DNA of 64,000 nt from Methylomicrobium lacus_A (GTDB lineage: Bacteria > Pseudomonadota > Gammaproteobacteria > Methylococcales > Methylomonadaceae), in assembly GCF_041897535.1 (NCBI RefSeq), contig NZ_CP169218.1:1-64000 (forward strand), read 5' to 3'. The translations under genes and the position numbers were made by a program. The notes beneath the pieces are model-generated. The model was not told where the DNA came from. It did no database searches and was given only the letters and a program-made list of their open reading frames with translations. Shown one piece after another: positions 7,503-17,009 of this stretch (position 1 is its first letter; each line of letters starts with the position of its first letter).

Positions 7503-7922
7503 ATGCGGGTGGTGCTGGACACGAACGTCCTGGTGAGCGCCTTGCTGATCGAAACGTCCTTGCCTGCCCAACTCCTCACCCAGTGGCGGCGCGGTCGTTT
7601 TGACCTGTTGACGGCCGACCTGCAGCTGGAAGAATTGATGCGCGTGACCCGCTATCCCAAAATCAGCGCGCGCCTGAAGCCGTCATTGGCCGGGCGTCTA
7701 ATCAATAATTTGCGCGAGCTTGCCGTTTTGATTGATAGTCTGCCCCCGGTGGAGGTATCGCCGGATCCTGATGATAATTATTTGCTGGCCCTCGCACTCG
7801 GCGGTGGAGCAGATTACCTGGTCACCGGCGATAAGCCGCACCTGCTCGCGCTGGCTCGTTACGAAGGCACTAAGATTGTGTCCGTGCGCGACTTTATCAC
7901 GCTGACGCGGCTGTTGCCATGA
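7503..7922 (+). CDS. PIN-domain toxin (COG1569-like)
   Basis: A 139-residue PIN ribonuclease. The strand-start MRVVLDTNVLVSALL carries the first acidic residue. SPDPDDNYLLALAL and DYLVTGD supply further conserved acidic positions of the metal site. PIN toxins cleave RNA and are held inactive by the partner antitoxin. I use the ATG at 7503, one base past the antitoxin stop. An upstream in-frame ATG inside the antitoxin gene would add a non-conserved 25-residue extension. Confidence 0.8.
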   Translation: MRVVLDTNVLVSALLIETSLPAQLLTQWRRGRFDLLTADLQLEELMRVTRYPKISARLKPSLAGRLINNLRELAVLIDSLPPVEVSPDPDDNYLLALALGGGADYLVTGDKPHLLALARYEGTKIVSVRDFITLTRLLP

Positions 7923-7958
7923 ACTACATTCAATCTCTGCTTTGCGCGCGGTGAAGAT

Positions 7959-8915
7959 ATGACCGACATTCAAATCGTCCCGTCCACCGGTCGGCTATTG
8001 ACCGCCGAAGATTTTTTACGCCTGGCCGACGTGCCGCCGGAGGTCGAATGGTTTGCAAATCTGACCAATCGTTGCACCCGCCGTGCTTACGAAAACGCGA
8101 TCAAAGATTTTATGGCCTTTACCGGGATCCAGAAACCGGACGAGTTCCGGACGGTCACCCGAGCGCATGTGATCGCCTGGCGGGATGAGCTGGGGAATCG
8201 GCTGCTGAACGGCGCGACGATCCGGCATCGTTTGTCGGCTTTATCCTCGTTGTTCGATTATCTGTGCGACAAAAACGCGGTGACCCATAACCCGGTCAAG
8301 GGCGTCAAGCGGCCGAAGAACGACAGCGCCGAAGGCCGGACCCCGGCGCTCGGCGACCACCAGGCACGGAAATTGCTTGACGCGCCTTCCGGGGCGACGC
8401 TGCGCACCCTGCGCGACAAGGCGATTCTGACTACCCTGCTCTACCATGCGCTGCGGCGCGAGGAACTGTGCAAACTGAAGGTGAAAGACTTCAAGCACGA
8501 GCGGCGCGGCGTGCCGCATTTGAAAGTGGCCGGCAAAGGTGGCAAGACCCGCTATGTACCGTTGCATCCGGCCGCCGGCGGGCTGATTCATGACTATCTG
8601 GAGTTGGCTGGGCACGGCGGCGACGAGTCCGGCGCCCTGTTTAGGCCGGTCAGCAACAACACGAAAACCGGATCGGCTAAGGCCATTACGCCCGACGGCA
8701 TTTATAAGCTCGTGCGCGCGTATTCGACCGAATTGGGCTTTACGATCGGAGCGCATTCCTTACGAGCTACCGCCGCCACCAATGCGCTCGACCATCAAGC
8801 GGATATCGCCAAGGTGCAGGAATGGCTCGGTCACGCGAATATCGCGACGACACGGATTTATGATCACCGCAAGACCCGGCCGGAGGACAGTCCGACGTTC
8901 AAGGTGAATTATTGA
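7959..8915 (+). CDS. XerC/XerD-like tyrosine recombinase
   Basis: A 318-residue integrase. The N-terminal SAM-like domain (about residues 28-115) is followed by the catalytic domain. All catalytic residues are visible: Arg166 in ALRREEL, Lys193 in GKGGKTR, His266 and Arg269 in HSLRATAATN, His292 in LGHANI and Tyr301 in TRIYDH. The protein should be active. It follows the toxin pair by 36 bases and may move or resolve this cargo region. It lacks the extra helix of integron integrases, so it is not the missing IntI of the cassette array. Confidence 0.9.
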   Translation: MTDIQIVPSTGRLLTAEDFLRLADVPPEVEWFANLTNRCTRRAYENAIKDFMAFTGIQKPDEFRTVTRAHVIAWRDELGNRLLNGATIRHRLSALSSLFDYLCDKNAVTHNPVKGVKRPKNDSAEGRTPALGDHQARKLLDAPSGATLRTLRDKAILTTLLYHALRREELCKLKVKDFKHERRGVPHLKVAGKGGKTRYVPLHPAAGGLIHDYLELAGHGGDESGALFRPVSNNTKTGSAKAITPDGIYKLVRAYSTELGFTIGAHSLRATAATNALDHQADIAKVQEWLGHANIATTRIYDHRKTRPEDSPTFKVNY

Positions 8916-9046
8916 TCAGCGAGGCCGCCTATGTCGACATTCAACAGATCGTATCGAAATGTTTAATGTCCATCATTAGAACCAGAACGCACCATTTCAT
9001 CCGTTATCCTAAAGGAGTCCAGGGAAACGGCAGGAAATATCAACTA

Positions 9047-9511
9047 TTAAAAGATCCCTGGACATGGATCACAGAATGCGAACTCTTCGCTATTGTGCCA
9101 TGCCAAATGGAGCGGTAGGTTGAACTCTGTTCTGAGGGCGTTTACGTACTCAATATGTTGCTGATCGGGTTCGCAGTCCAAAAGCACTATCCATTTGTCG
9201 TATCGGTCGCGTCCTGGATAAATGTTGTACTCGAGAAGTTGGCCTATCGCTTCACGTAATGAATGACGAACACCAGCACCATAAGTGATCTTTATCTCTA
9301 CTCGATAAGAACACCCGCCGTGCTCGAATTCCACGTCGACATCCTGCGTCTCTTGCCTTGGAACAATATTGCGCGCTTCGAGCCAGCGGCATAGGATATT
9401 GGACAAGGCATTGTGTCGAGGAATAATCTCTTTAAGGTTCTCTCGGCTTTCCCGGAAATATCTATCTTCCGCTAAGTCAACTCTAACATTGGCTTGGCCG
9501 GGCTCGGGCAT
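9047..9511 (-). CDS. PD-(D/E)xK nuclease-like domain, C-terminal half of a split gene
   Basis: The coding frame is open from about 9549 to its stop at 9047; the given start is the first ATG. The core reads DVDVEFEHGGCSYRVEIKITYG...REAIGQLLEY, a good match to the PD-(D/E)xK nuclease fold (Asp, then Glu-x-Lys, then the conserved QLLEY helix). The neighbouring upstream reading frame ends in FKMFT at a stop, and this frame continues as VVDEEQLLAEL across the same bases. One extra base would join them, so the two halves probably form one gene at the 3' end of the restriction operon. Confidence 0.6.
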   Translation of the reverse strand: MPEPGQANVRVDLAEDRYFRESRENLKEIIPRHNALSNILCRWLEARNIVPRQETQDVDVEFEHGGCSYRVEIKITYGAGVRHSLREAIGQLLEYNIYPGRDRYDKWIVLLDCEPDQQHIEYVNALRTEFNLPLHLAWHNSEEFAFCDPCPGIF

Positions 9512-9546
9512 ACGCGAAAGCTCCGCAAGTAATTGTTCTTCGTCAA

Positions 9547-10032
9547 CTACGTAAACATTTTGAATCGGTGGGATAGAGTCTTATCCCCGATTTGAGTAGA
9601 AAGTTTAAATGGTGGATCAAATATCTCGATTGAATCCACCGGACATTTGACCTTTATCCACGATTCTTTAAGAGAGCTTTCAATTTCTTTACGAGCCGCC
9701 CGCTGAGATATGGATGGAGCGACTCGCAGCAGTTCTTGCACACGTCGCTCCAGAATGCCTCTTGAATGAAAATGGTGTAACAGCTCCTTGTACTCGCGTT
9801 CATCGACAAGTTCCGCTTCCCTATAACAACCGACTAGTAGGCGTTCTTTTGTAGTCGGGTGGATCGAGTAGAAATACAAACGAAAGGGTTGCTGATAATT
9901 AATTGATGGGCACGTATAAATGTAACCGTACACCCAACCATTTATAGCGTCTTCGAATTGGAAATTCCACTCCTCGTGGCCAAAGCCTTTTTCTCCAGGG
10001 AAGCCCTTTTCATCGGTGCTTCCAGCAGGCAA
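9547..10032 (-). CDS. GFGHEEWNF-motif protein, N-terminal half of a split gene
   Basis: A 161-residue reading frame starting at a TTG 4 bases after the hsdM stop. It contains GFGHEEWNF near residue 17, a motif I associate with proteins that travel with restriction systems. The rest is mixed alpha/beta with a helical, charged C-terminal part. It terminates in FKMFT at a stop around 9547, where a nuclease-like domain continues in the next frame. Its place as a distal gene of the hsd operon suggests a role as a second nuclease or accessory restriction protein. The function is not known. Confidence 0.55.
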   Translation of the reverse strand: MPAGSTDEKGFPGEKGFGHEEWNFQFEDAINGWVYGYIYTCPSINYQQPFRLYFYSIHPTTKERLLVGCYREAELVDEREYKELLHHFHSRGILERRVQELLRVAPSISQRAARKEIESSLKESWIKVKCPVDSIEIFDPPFKLSTQIGDKTLSHRFKMFT

Positions 10033-10036
10033 ACTT

Positions 10037-11644
10037 CTATGGTAAAGGCGTCAAGCCCAATTCCTTAAGAAACCCGTTATGTCGGTCAGTGCTGGCGACG
10101 ATTTTTTGCTCTAATACCACCAGCTCCGCATTGATCACCTGTAAGTCGATTTGAGTTTCTGCTTTGTTGGTACTGACATAACGCGATATATTCAGGTTGA
10201 AATCGTTTTTCTCGATTTCATCCATTGAAACGCAGCGGGAATAGCGATCTTCTTCCTTACGGTATTGGTAAGTATTGACAATCTTATCGATATGCTTCGG
10301 GAGCAATAGGTTCTGGCGTTTGCCTTTTTCGAAGTATTCACTAGCGTTAATGAACAACACGTCGTCTGGCTTTTTGCATTTTTTCAATACCAGAATACAC
10401 ACCGGAATGCCGGTCGAGAAAAACAGGTTGGCGGGCAAGCCAATCACGGTGTCGATGTGGCCATCCTTGAGTAACTTGGTGCGGATGCGTTCTTCCGCGC
10501 CACCACGGAACAGCACGCCGTGGGGCAGAATGATTGCCATCACCCCGCTGTCGCTCAGGAAGTGGAAACCATGCAACAAGAAGGCGAAGTCGGCGGCAGA
10601 CTTCGGGGCAAGGCCGTAGTTCTTGAAGCGAAAATCCTCGCCCAATGCTTCATTGGGTTCCCAGCGGTAGCTGAAGGGCGGGTTGGCGACCACGGCGTCG
10701 AATTGCAGTTTCTTGGCCGGGTTCATCTCGTTGAGAATATCCCAGTCGTTGAGCAATGAATCGCCGTGGTGTATCTCGAACTCGGTATCCTTCACCCCGT
10801 GAAGCAGCATATTCATGCGCGCCAGGTTGTAGGTGGTGATGTTTTTTTCCTGCCCGTAGATTTTGCCGATACCACCCTTATCGAGTTGCTTACGCACATT
10901 TAATAGCAGCGAGCCGGAACCGCAGGCAAAGTCCAGTACCTTAGTCAGCTTTTTCTTTTTGCCGTTTTTTGGCTCCTGGCTGTCGAGGGTGACTATTTCG
11001 GACAGAATGGTGGAAATCTGTTGCGGAGTATAGAATTCGCCTGCCTTTTTACCAGAGCCGGCTGCGAATTGGCCGATCAGGTACTCATAGGCATCGCCGA
11101 GGATATCGGTGTCAGTACTGAAACGGGAAATTCCCTCCGCAATCTTCTGGATGATGGTGCAGAGCTTGGCGTTGCGATCCGATGGTTTCTTACCCAACTT
11201 TTCCGAATGCAGATTAATTTCGGAGAACAGCCCCTGGAAGGTGCTCTCAAACGACTTTTCTTCGATGTACTTGAAGCCCTTCCACAGGGTATCCAGCAGA
11301 TCGTGATGTTGGGTACGTGCCATTTCGGCGATGGTACTCCACAGATATTGCGGCTCGATTACATAATGCACCTTGAGACGCATCTGTTTTTCGAAGTCGG
11401 CAACATCCCTGGCATTCGCTTCATACCAGATCGCCAATGGCGCACGCCGCTCGTCATTTGCAGGAGTGGGATAGTCCCGCCCCAGCTCCTTTTGCGCCGC
11501 CGCTTCGTAGTTATCGGAGAGGTAGCGCAAAAACAAGAACGACAACATATAGTCGCGAAAGTCGTCGGCATTCATCGCGCCGCGCAATTGGTCGGCAATC
11601 TCCCAGAGGGTTTTGCCGAGTTGGTTAAGTTCTTCTTTGGTCAT
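10037..11644 (-). CDS. hsdM: Type I restriction-modification methyltransferase HsdM
   Basis: The modification subunit (535 residues) transfers a methyl group from SAM to adenine N6 at sites chosen by HsdS and forms part of the restriction complex. The N-terminal helical HsdM domain is followed by the SAM-binding motif DFACGSGSLLLNV and the catalytic NPPFSYRW. I use the ATG at 11644 (MTKEELNQ), 10 bases after the prrC-like gene. A longer frame exists but would overlap that gene. It is unusual in coming after the ATPase gene and last of the three hsd genes. Confidence 0.93.
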   Translation of the reverse strand: MTKEELNQLGKTLWEIADQLRGAMNADDFRDYMLSFLFLRYLSDNYEAAAQKELGRDYPTPANDERRAPLAIWYEANARDVADFEKQMRLKVHYVIEPQYLWSTIAEMARTQHHDLLDTLWKGFKYIEEKSFESTFQGLFSEINLHSEKLGKKPSDRNAKLCTIIQKIAEGISRFSTDTDILGDAYEYLIGQFAAGSGKKAGEFYTPQQISTILSEIVTLDSQEPKNGKKKKLTKVLDFACGSGSLLLNVRKQLDKGGIGKIYGQEKNITTYNLARMNMLLHGVKDTEFEIHHGDSLLNDWDILNEMNPAKKLQFDAVVANPPFSYRWEPNEALGEDFRFKNYGLAPKSAADFAFLLHGFHFLSDSGVMAIILPHGVLFRGGAEERIRTKLLKDGHIDTVIGLPANLFFSTGIPVCILVLKKCKKPDDVLFINASEYFEKGKRQNLLLPKHIDKIVNTYQYRKEEDRYSRCVSMDEIEKNDFNLNISRYVSTNKAETQIDLQVINAELVVLEQKIVASTDRHNGFLKELGLTPLP

Positions 11645-11654
11645 AGTTTCCTGC

Positions 11655-12719
11655 CTAAACCACAAACTGATACTTCTCAACGAGCTTGCTGAATATGTCG
11701 TTGAAATAGTCTTGTTCAGTGGCATTCATCATTTCAGTTTGATCATAGTAGACATTCTTATGCGAATGCGTATTGACGACGTTTGCTGCGTCATCAGGCT
11801 TTGTCACACCTATTTGTGACAGGGTATGGCCAATTCTCCCTGTACCCAAGAATGATGCAACATTCTCTAGAAGCTGTCTGAGTAAAGCAAAATGGTATGT
11901 GTATAGCTGCCCTTTTCTTGCCTCATCCAATACCTGTAACAAATGCAAATGATAAAGAAATACATTTTTCGTAAAATCTTCGAGTACCAAATCATCACCA
12001 GCCTGTTTCAGGATTTTTACGCTACTTATATTTTTATACCGATCACTCTTTTCACCCTTTTTTAGCAGGTTATATAAGATATTCATCAAACCAATATGAT
12101 GAGTTGTGATAATGATGCGCTTTTTCTTAAAGTGCTTCTCAATCTGCTGAAAAATAGTATTGGCGGTAATGAAAATATTATGTTCGTCAAGGCTAGACAC
12201 CGGATCATCAATGAATATATGAGCATCCTGCTCATCTGCCCATCCATCTACCTCTAACAAGGCCAAGAAAAAGCACCAGACAAAAATCCGCTCTTCCCCG
12301 CGTGATATTTTAATAGCAGCCGCTTCATCACTCTCTAAAAAGAACGTAACAGATTCGATTCCTTTCTCGGCATCATCATATGGTGTGAATCGGAACCGAT
12401 AACTCGGTGCGTACAACGCCAGATTTTCCATAACCATGTCAGGATTTTCATAAAGAAAACTATGAAATTGATTTAAGCTGCTGGGCAATATATTTAGCCG
12501 TATATTTGCGCCTTGATTTTCTTCATCGTTATCCCAAACAAACAAATCTTCACTAAAAGCGTTGTAATAAACGCCCGCATGTTTTCCTGTTTTTGGGTCT
12601 TTTGTTGCGTCCTTATAGGCAACAGATAATCGCGTCTTCCCCGTGGCATTAAAAGCAAATATCAGAACAACGTAGTCTTTCAACTCTTTAAGTTCAGTCG
12701 CGATAGTTTCTAGGCTCAT
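11655..12719 (-). CDS. prrC: PrrC-type anticodon nuclease (tRNA-cutting abortive infection effector)
   Basis: A 354-residue ABC-type ATPase with a C-terminal nuclease domain. PrrC lies silent beside a type I restriction complex and cuts a tRNA anticodon loop when a phage disables that complex. The ATPase parts are IFAFNATGKTRLS (Walker A), a SRGEER signature, FIDDPVSSLDEHN (Walker B and D-loop) and TTHH. YYNAFSEDLFVWDND and YHLHLLQ match E. coli PrrC as I remember it. The nuclease triad Arg-x3-Glu...His is present as Arg281, Glu285 and His320, with the same Arg-Glu spacing. It sits between hsdS and hsdM, the setting expected for PrrC. It seems intact, though shorter than E. coli PrrC (396). 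Confidence 0.88.
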   Translation of the reverse strand: MSLETIATELKELKDYVVLIFAFNATGKTRLSVAYKDATKDPKTGKHAGVYYNAFSEDLFVWDNDEENQGANIRLNILPSSLNQFHSFLYENPDMVMENLALYAPSYRFRFTPYDDAEKGIESVTFFLESDEAAAIKISRGEERIFVWCFFLALLEVDGWADEQDAHIFIDDPVSSLDEHNIFITANTIFQQIEKHFKKKRIIITTHHIGLMNILYNLLKKGEKSDRYKNISSVKILKQAGDDLVLEDFTKNVFLYHLHLLQVLDEARKGQLYTYHFALLRQLLENVASFLGTGRIGHTLSQIGVTKPDDAANVVNTHSHKNVYYDQTEMMNATEQDYFNDIFSKLVEKYQFVV

Positions 12720-14029
12720 GCGTACACCTCGTTCATATCCGGGAAAAGCTGCTGCATCAGGCCTTTTTTATGAGTCTTTAGCGCGTCGAGTTTTTGGGCT
12801 TGGGCGGTGATCAGCTCGTCGACAGAAGCGAGACAGTCAGAGATTTTTTGTTGTTCTTTCAGTGTGTTAGGAAAATTTACAACAACCTGCTTTAGGTCGG
12901 TTTTATTAATTTTTGGATGCGCCCCCCCACCTATGGCTTTAGATATATTGTCTTTGCCAATATCGCTATTCAAAAAATAATAAACATATTTAGTATAGAA
13001 ACTCGATTTGAATTTGGCCATTATCATATTAGGCGCCAATGTGGCTGGCATTTCCATTATTGGCATTTGCCAAACTTCACCAACATTTGCCCCTATATTA
13101 GCCATTAAAAGTTCACCGCCGAATAGCGCCGACTTTTCTAAAAACCGATAACTAGCTTCATTTACATACTTTTGTTCTTTATGTCCAAGACCAAGCCTAA
13201 GGTCGGTAAGCCTTACATAGAAAGCGAAGTTTATTGAATCAAAAACCTCCACGTTTTCACGCAAGGATTGAAAACTACCATTCGCAACATAATCTGTAAC
13301 CACAGATGCTATATCTTTGATAATAGAAGTTCTCCACTCCCCCTTATCCCGAAACTCAGGAAAGCGGAGTCTAGGCACGGTTTCGCCTTCGGCGGGGAAG
13401 AGTTGCTGCATCATGCCTTTTTTATGGGTCTTGAGGGCGTCGAGTTTTTGGGTTTGGGCAGTGATCAGCTCATCGATGGAAGTGAGGCAATCGGCGATTT
13501 TTTGTTGCTCTTCTGGCTTCGGTGCCGGGAGAGGCATATCCATGAAATCGTCGGCAGTGATTGCCATACGATCATGTCTCGCGCCACTATTGGAGACAAA
13601 ACGCATGTACGTGTGCCATTGCGCTGTCTTAAAGTAATGCTCAAAAAATTCGTTGTTGCTGTTATCACATCTAAATACGGTATAAAGCGGCGACATTACA
13701 CCAGTGCCAATTTTATTTTTTGAGATAGGCCCAACAGGTGCGAGTGTGGATACTCGTGGGTTATAAACGTAGTCCCCCTGCTCAACAACATAGTACCCAT
13801 CAAGATTGCCTTGGTTGGCAATATCCTTATCAAAAAAATCGCGCTGATCAACAACGCCAAATTCTGCTGAATTTGTCAGAACACGAGTTACACAGCAATC
13901 TGCATTTCTGAGCGTAGTGCGTTTTGCCAAGCGTTTTAGCTTTGTTACCTGCCATTCCCCCGCATCCCGAAACTCAGGAAAACGTCGCTCCGGCACTAAC
14001 CCCTTTTTCTCTTGCTTACTCATACGCAT
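12716..14029 (-). CDS. hsdS: Type I restriction specificity subunit HsdS
   Basis: A 437-residue protein that recognises the split target sequence for the HsdR/M/S complex. It has two target-recognition domains. Each is followed by a nearly identical conserved helical spacer (EQQKI(A/S)DCL...DELITAQ...KLDALKTHKKG...QQLFP), at about residues 172-215 and 388-430. Each domain begins with a PxxRFPEFRD(A/K)GEW module. The start overlaps the hsdR stop by 14 bases and its stop overlaps the prrC start, so all are coupled. MSKQEKK six bases further in is an alternative start. Confidence 0.93.
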   Translation of the reverse strand: MRMSKQEKKGLVPERRFPEFRDAGEWQVTKLKRLAKRTTLRNADCCVTRVLTNSAEFGVVDQRDFFDKDIANQGNLDGYYVVEQGDYVYNPRVSTLAPVGPISKNKIGTGVMSPLYTVFRCDNSNNEFFEHYFKTAQWHTYMRFVSNSGARHDRMAITADDFMDMPLPAPKPEEQQKIADCLTSIDELITAQTQKLDALKTHKKGMMQQLFPAEGETVPRLRFPEFRDKGEWRTSIIKDIASVVTDYVANGSFQSLRENVEVFDSINFAFYVRLTDLRLGLGHKEQKYVNEASYRFLEKSALFGGELLMANIGANVGEVWQMPIMEMPATLAPNMIMAKFKSSFYTKYVYYFLNSDIGKDNISKAIGGGAHPKINKTDLKQVVVNFPNTLKEQQKISDCLASVDELITAQAQKLDALKTHKKGLMQQLFPDMNEVYA

Positions 14030-17009
14030 TCAATCCCGATATCTCGCGCCCACCTGCCAGTTTTTGCAGATAGGGCACCAGGTCTGCCATCAAGGCTAGT
14101 TCAGCTTCACGTCGCGCTTTCCAACCGAGCCCTAGCGGCGCAAGCAGGTCGGTAAGCTGTTCGCCGTCGAAGATCATGCGGCTCATGATGGCATCGACAA
14201 AGGCTTGCAGCGCCGTCGGTTGCAGGCTGTGCTGGCCGGCGATTTTGGCTAAATCGTCTGCGGCCTTTCGCGCCTTAAAGGCCTGATAGCCTGTGCGAAT
14301 CTCTTTTTCATTAAGCACTTCGCCGGTTGGGAGACTGTTGATATAGGCGACGATCTCTTCGCGCTCTTCCATCAGGTTGGCGTTGGCGCTGATCAGCTCA
14401 ATGAGTTGGGCGCGAGTCATCTTCTGTTTGCCGGTCTTCTGAGTGGATTTGGCAATCAGCCCCATGATGTAGTCGTAATCGATAAGGCTAGAGGCAAACA
14501 GCACCAGGTCGAATTCCAGTTGCTGCACTGCTGGATCAATTTCATCGCCTTTGCCTTGCTTACGCTTGAGTTCCAGCGCGGTGTCGAGATAGGCGGCCTT
14601 GAAGCTGCGCAGGGTATCGGTGGGTAGTTTCTGTTCGATGGTCTGTTTGCTCTGCTCGTCGAGGTCGGTGTATTGCTCCAGTTGGGTCTTGAGCTTTTGA
14701 ACCTCTTTGAAGTGGTTGATGAATTCCGCCTTGGCAGTATCGCCCTTGAGGTTGACCACTTGCGAGGGCTCGCAGGGCAGCCCCTTGGCGGTCATAAAGG
14801 TTTCCAGCTTGCCCACGGCTGCTTTGTACTGTTCCACCACCTTGGGGGCAGGGTCAACCAGCCAGATTTCCCGCGCCCGGTCTATGGCCGCGCCGGAAAA
14901 GAGTTTGATGGCAGCGTCGACTTCGTCTTCCTGATAGCGGAAGTCGAGGATGTTGCCCCAGGGCTTGCTGTCGTTGAGCACGCGATTGGTGCGCGACAAG
15001 GCCTGGATCAGGCCGTGGTGTTTGAGGTTTTTATCCACATACAGGGTATTGAGGTATTTGGAGTCGAAGCCGGTAAGCAACATGTCCACCACGATGGTGA
15101 TGTCGATCTTGTTCTTGCGCGGGTAATCGGCATTAGTGTATTTTTGATCCTTAATGCGCTGCTGCACATCCTGATAGTAGAGGTCGAATTCGTTGATGCT
15201 GTGATTGCTGCCGTATTGGCGGTTGTAGTCGTCAATGATGGTTTTAAGCGCGGCCTTCTTTTTCTCCGGCTCTTGCTTGTTGTCTTCCTTTTCCTGCGCC
15301 AGGTCTTCCTGTAGCTGCTGCACGTCTTTGTTGCCTTCTGCCGGTGGCGAGAAGACGCAGGCGATGTGTAGCGGCTCGAAAGTTTCATCTTCGGCCTGTT
15401 TTTTTGCCTGCATGGTTTTGAATAGCTCGTAGTATTCAATGGCGTTGTTGATGGAGGCTGTAGCCAGTATCGCGTTGAAACGGCGATGGTCAGTAGCGCT
15501 GTCGTGCTTTTTCAGTATGGCGTTGATGACGGCTTCCGGTGGCAGCGTTTGTCCCTTCTTTGGCTTTTTATCCCCCTCCTTGCCGAAATAGTCGATGTGG
15601 AAACTCAACACGTTTTTGTCATCGATGGCGTGGGTGATGGTGTAGGCGTGCAGCTCTTTTTCGAAGATGTCTTTGGTGGTTTTGTATGAGCCGACATTGC
15701 CATCGATCTGCTGATAGGTGGCGTTCTCGTCAAAGATCGGCGTGCCGGTAAAGCCGAACAGTTGGGCCTTGGGGAAGAACTCTTTGATGGCCTTGTGGTT
15801 CTCGCCGAACTGGGAACGATGGCATTCGTCGAAAATAAATACGACGCGCTTGTCGCGCATGGGTTCTAAGCGTTCCTTATAGGTCTGTTTGCCTTCTTTT
15901 TGTTTGGCTTTGTTGCGTTTGCTGTTTTCATCCAACGCCAGACCCAGCTTCTGGATGGTGGTAACGATCACCTTGTCGACATAATCCTCAGAGAGCATGC
16001 GGCGCACCAGGGCTTCGGTGTTGGTGTTGTGCTCGACGCAGCCTTCCTGGAATTTGTTGAATTCCTCGCGGGTCTGGCGGTCGAGGTCTTTGCGGTCCAC
16101 CACGAACATGCATTTTTCGATGTCGGGGTTGTCTTTCAACAAGGTGGAGGCCTTGAAAGAGGTGAGTGTCTTGCCGCTGCCGGTGGTATGCCAGATATAG
16201 CCGTTGCCGCGATTCTGGTGGATGCACTCGACAATGGCCTTGACCGCATAGATTTGGTATGGGCGCATGATGAGGACTTTTTGCTCACTTTGCACCAGGA
16301 CCATGTAGCGGCTGATCAAGCGCCCCAGGCTGCACTTTTCGAGGAAGTCGTCGGCAAAGTCGTGCAGGTGGGCGATTTTGTTGTTGTTCTCGTCAGCGTG
16401 CTGGTAGATGGGCAAAAAGCGCTCGTCAGCGTTAAAGCTGAAGTGCTGGTTGCGGTTGTTTGAGAAATAGAGAGTATTGCCTTCGTTGCTGACTATGAAC
16501 AACTGCATAAAGCAGAGCAGTGTATTAGTAAAGCCGTTGCCGGGGTCGTTCTTGTAGTCGACGATTTGTTCCATAGCACGGCGGGGACTGATGTGCAGCG
16601 ATTTCAGCTCGATCTGCACTAACGGCAGGCCGTTGATCAGGAGGATAACGTCGTAGCGATGGTGGCTGTTGTCGGTATTGATGCGAAGCTGGTTGACGAC
16701 TTCAAACTCGTTTTTGCACCAGTCGCGGAGATTGACCAGCATGTATTCCAGCGGGGTACCGTCCTCGCGGGTAAATTTGCCCTTCTCGCGCAAAGCCTGT
16801 GCGGCGGTGAAAACATCGGCGGTGATGATCTCATCGCGCAGACGGGCAAATTCGGCGTCGGTAAGGTGAACGCGGTTTAATGCCTCAAACTTCTGGCGGA
16901 AGTTTTGCTCAAGTGATTCGCGGTCGCGGATGTCTGGGCGATAGCTGTATTTAAGATCGGTGAGCTTGCCAATTAAGCTTTCCTCGATCTGGTTTTCTTT
17001 TGTGGTCAT
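14016..17009 (-). CDS. hsdR: Type I restriction endonuclease HsdR
   Basis: The 997-residue motor and cutting subunit. The nuclease core is near the N-terminus: Asp120 in RYDVILLINGLP, with Glu134 and Lys136 in QIELKSL. The superfamily 2 translocase follows with WHTTGSGKTLTS (motif I), FIFDECHRSQFG (motif II), FTGTPI (motif III) and QALSRTNR (motif VI). A helical C-terminal domain would dock on HsdM/HsdS. All catalytic parts appear intact. It is first in the operon hsdR-hsdS-prrC-hsdM plus nuclease, read on the minus strand. About 300 bases upstream of it contain no gene. Confidence 0.95.
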   Translation of the reverse strand: MTTKENQIEESLIGKLTDLKYSYRPDIRDRESLEQNFRQKFEALNRVHLTDAEFARLRDEIITADVFTAAQALREKGKFTREDGTPLEYMLVNLRDWCKNEFEVVNQLRINTDNSHHRYDVILLINGLPLVQIELKSLHISPRRAMEQIVDYKNDPGNGFTNTLLCFMQLFIVSNEGNTLYFSNNRNQHFSFNADERFLPIYQHADENNNKIAHLHDFADDFLEKCSLGRLISRYMVLVQSEQKVLIMRPYQIYAVKAIVECIHQNRGNGYIWHTTGSGKTLTSFKASTLLKDNPDIEKCMFVVDRKDLDRQTREEFNKFQEGCVEHNTNTEALVRRMLSEDYVDKVIVTTIQKLGLALDENSKRNKAKQKEGKQTYKERLEPMRDKRVVFIFDECHRSQFGENHKAIKEFFPKAQLFGFTGTPIFDENATYQQIDGNVGSYKTTKDIFEKELHAYTITHAIDDKNVLSFHIDYFGKEGDKKPKKGQTLPPEAVINAILKKHDSATDHRRFNAILATASINNAIEYYELFKTMQAKKQAEDETFEPLHIACVFSPPAEGNKDVQQLQEDLAQEKEDNKQEPEKKKAALKTIIDDYNRQYGSNHSINEFDLYYQDVQQRIKDQKYTNADYPRKNKIDITIVVDMLLTGFDSKYLNTLYVDKNLKHHGLIQALSRTNRVLNDSKPWGNILDFRYQEDEVDAAIKLFSGAAIDRAREIWLVDPAPKVVEQYKAAVGKLETFMTAKGLPCEPSQVVNLKGDTAKAEFINHFKEVQKLKTQLEQYTDLDEQSKQTIEQKLPTDTLRSFKAAYLDTALELKRKQGKGDEIDPAVQQLEFDLVLFASSLIDYDYIMGLIAKSTQKTGKQKMTRAQLIELISANANLMEEREEIVAYINSLPTGEVLNEKEIRTGYQAFKARKAADDLAKIAGQHSLQPTALQAFVDAIMSRMIFDGEQLTDLLAPLGLGWKARREAELALMADLVPYLQKLAGGREISGLNAYE

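Noticed and set aside
7959..8915. Integron integrase for the cassette array
   Set aside because: It is a XerC/D-like recombinase without the IntI-specific insert and lies outside the inverted repeats.
11021..11692. Plus-strand ORF of 223 residues
   Set aside because: It is antisense to hsdM with no start signals and no family resemblance.
14673..15314. Long plus-strand ORF of 213 residues
   Set aside because: It is antisense to hsdR, a hydrophobic shadow of the coding strand.
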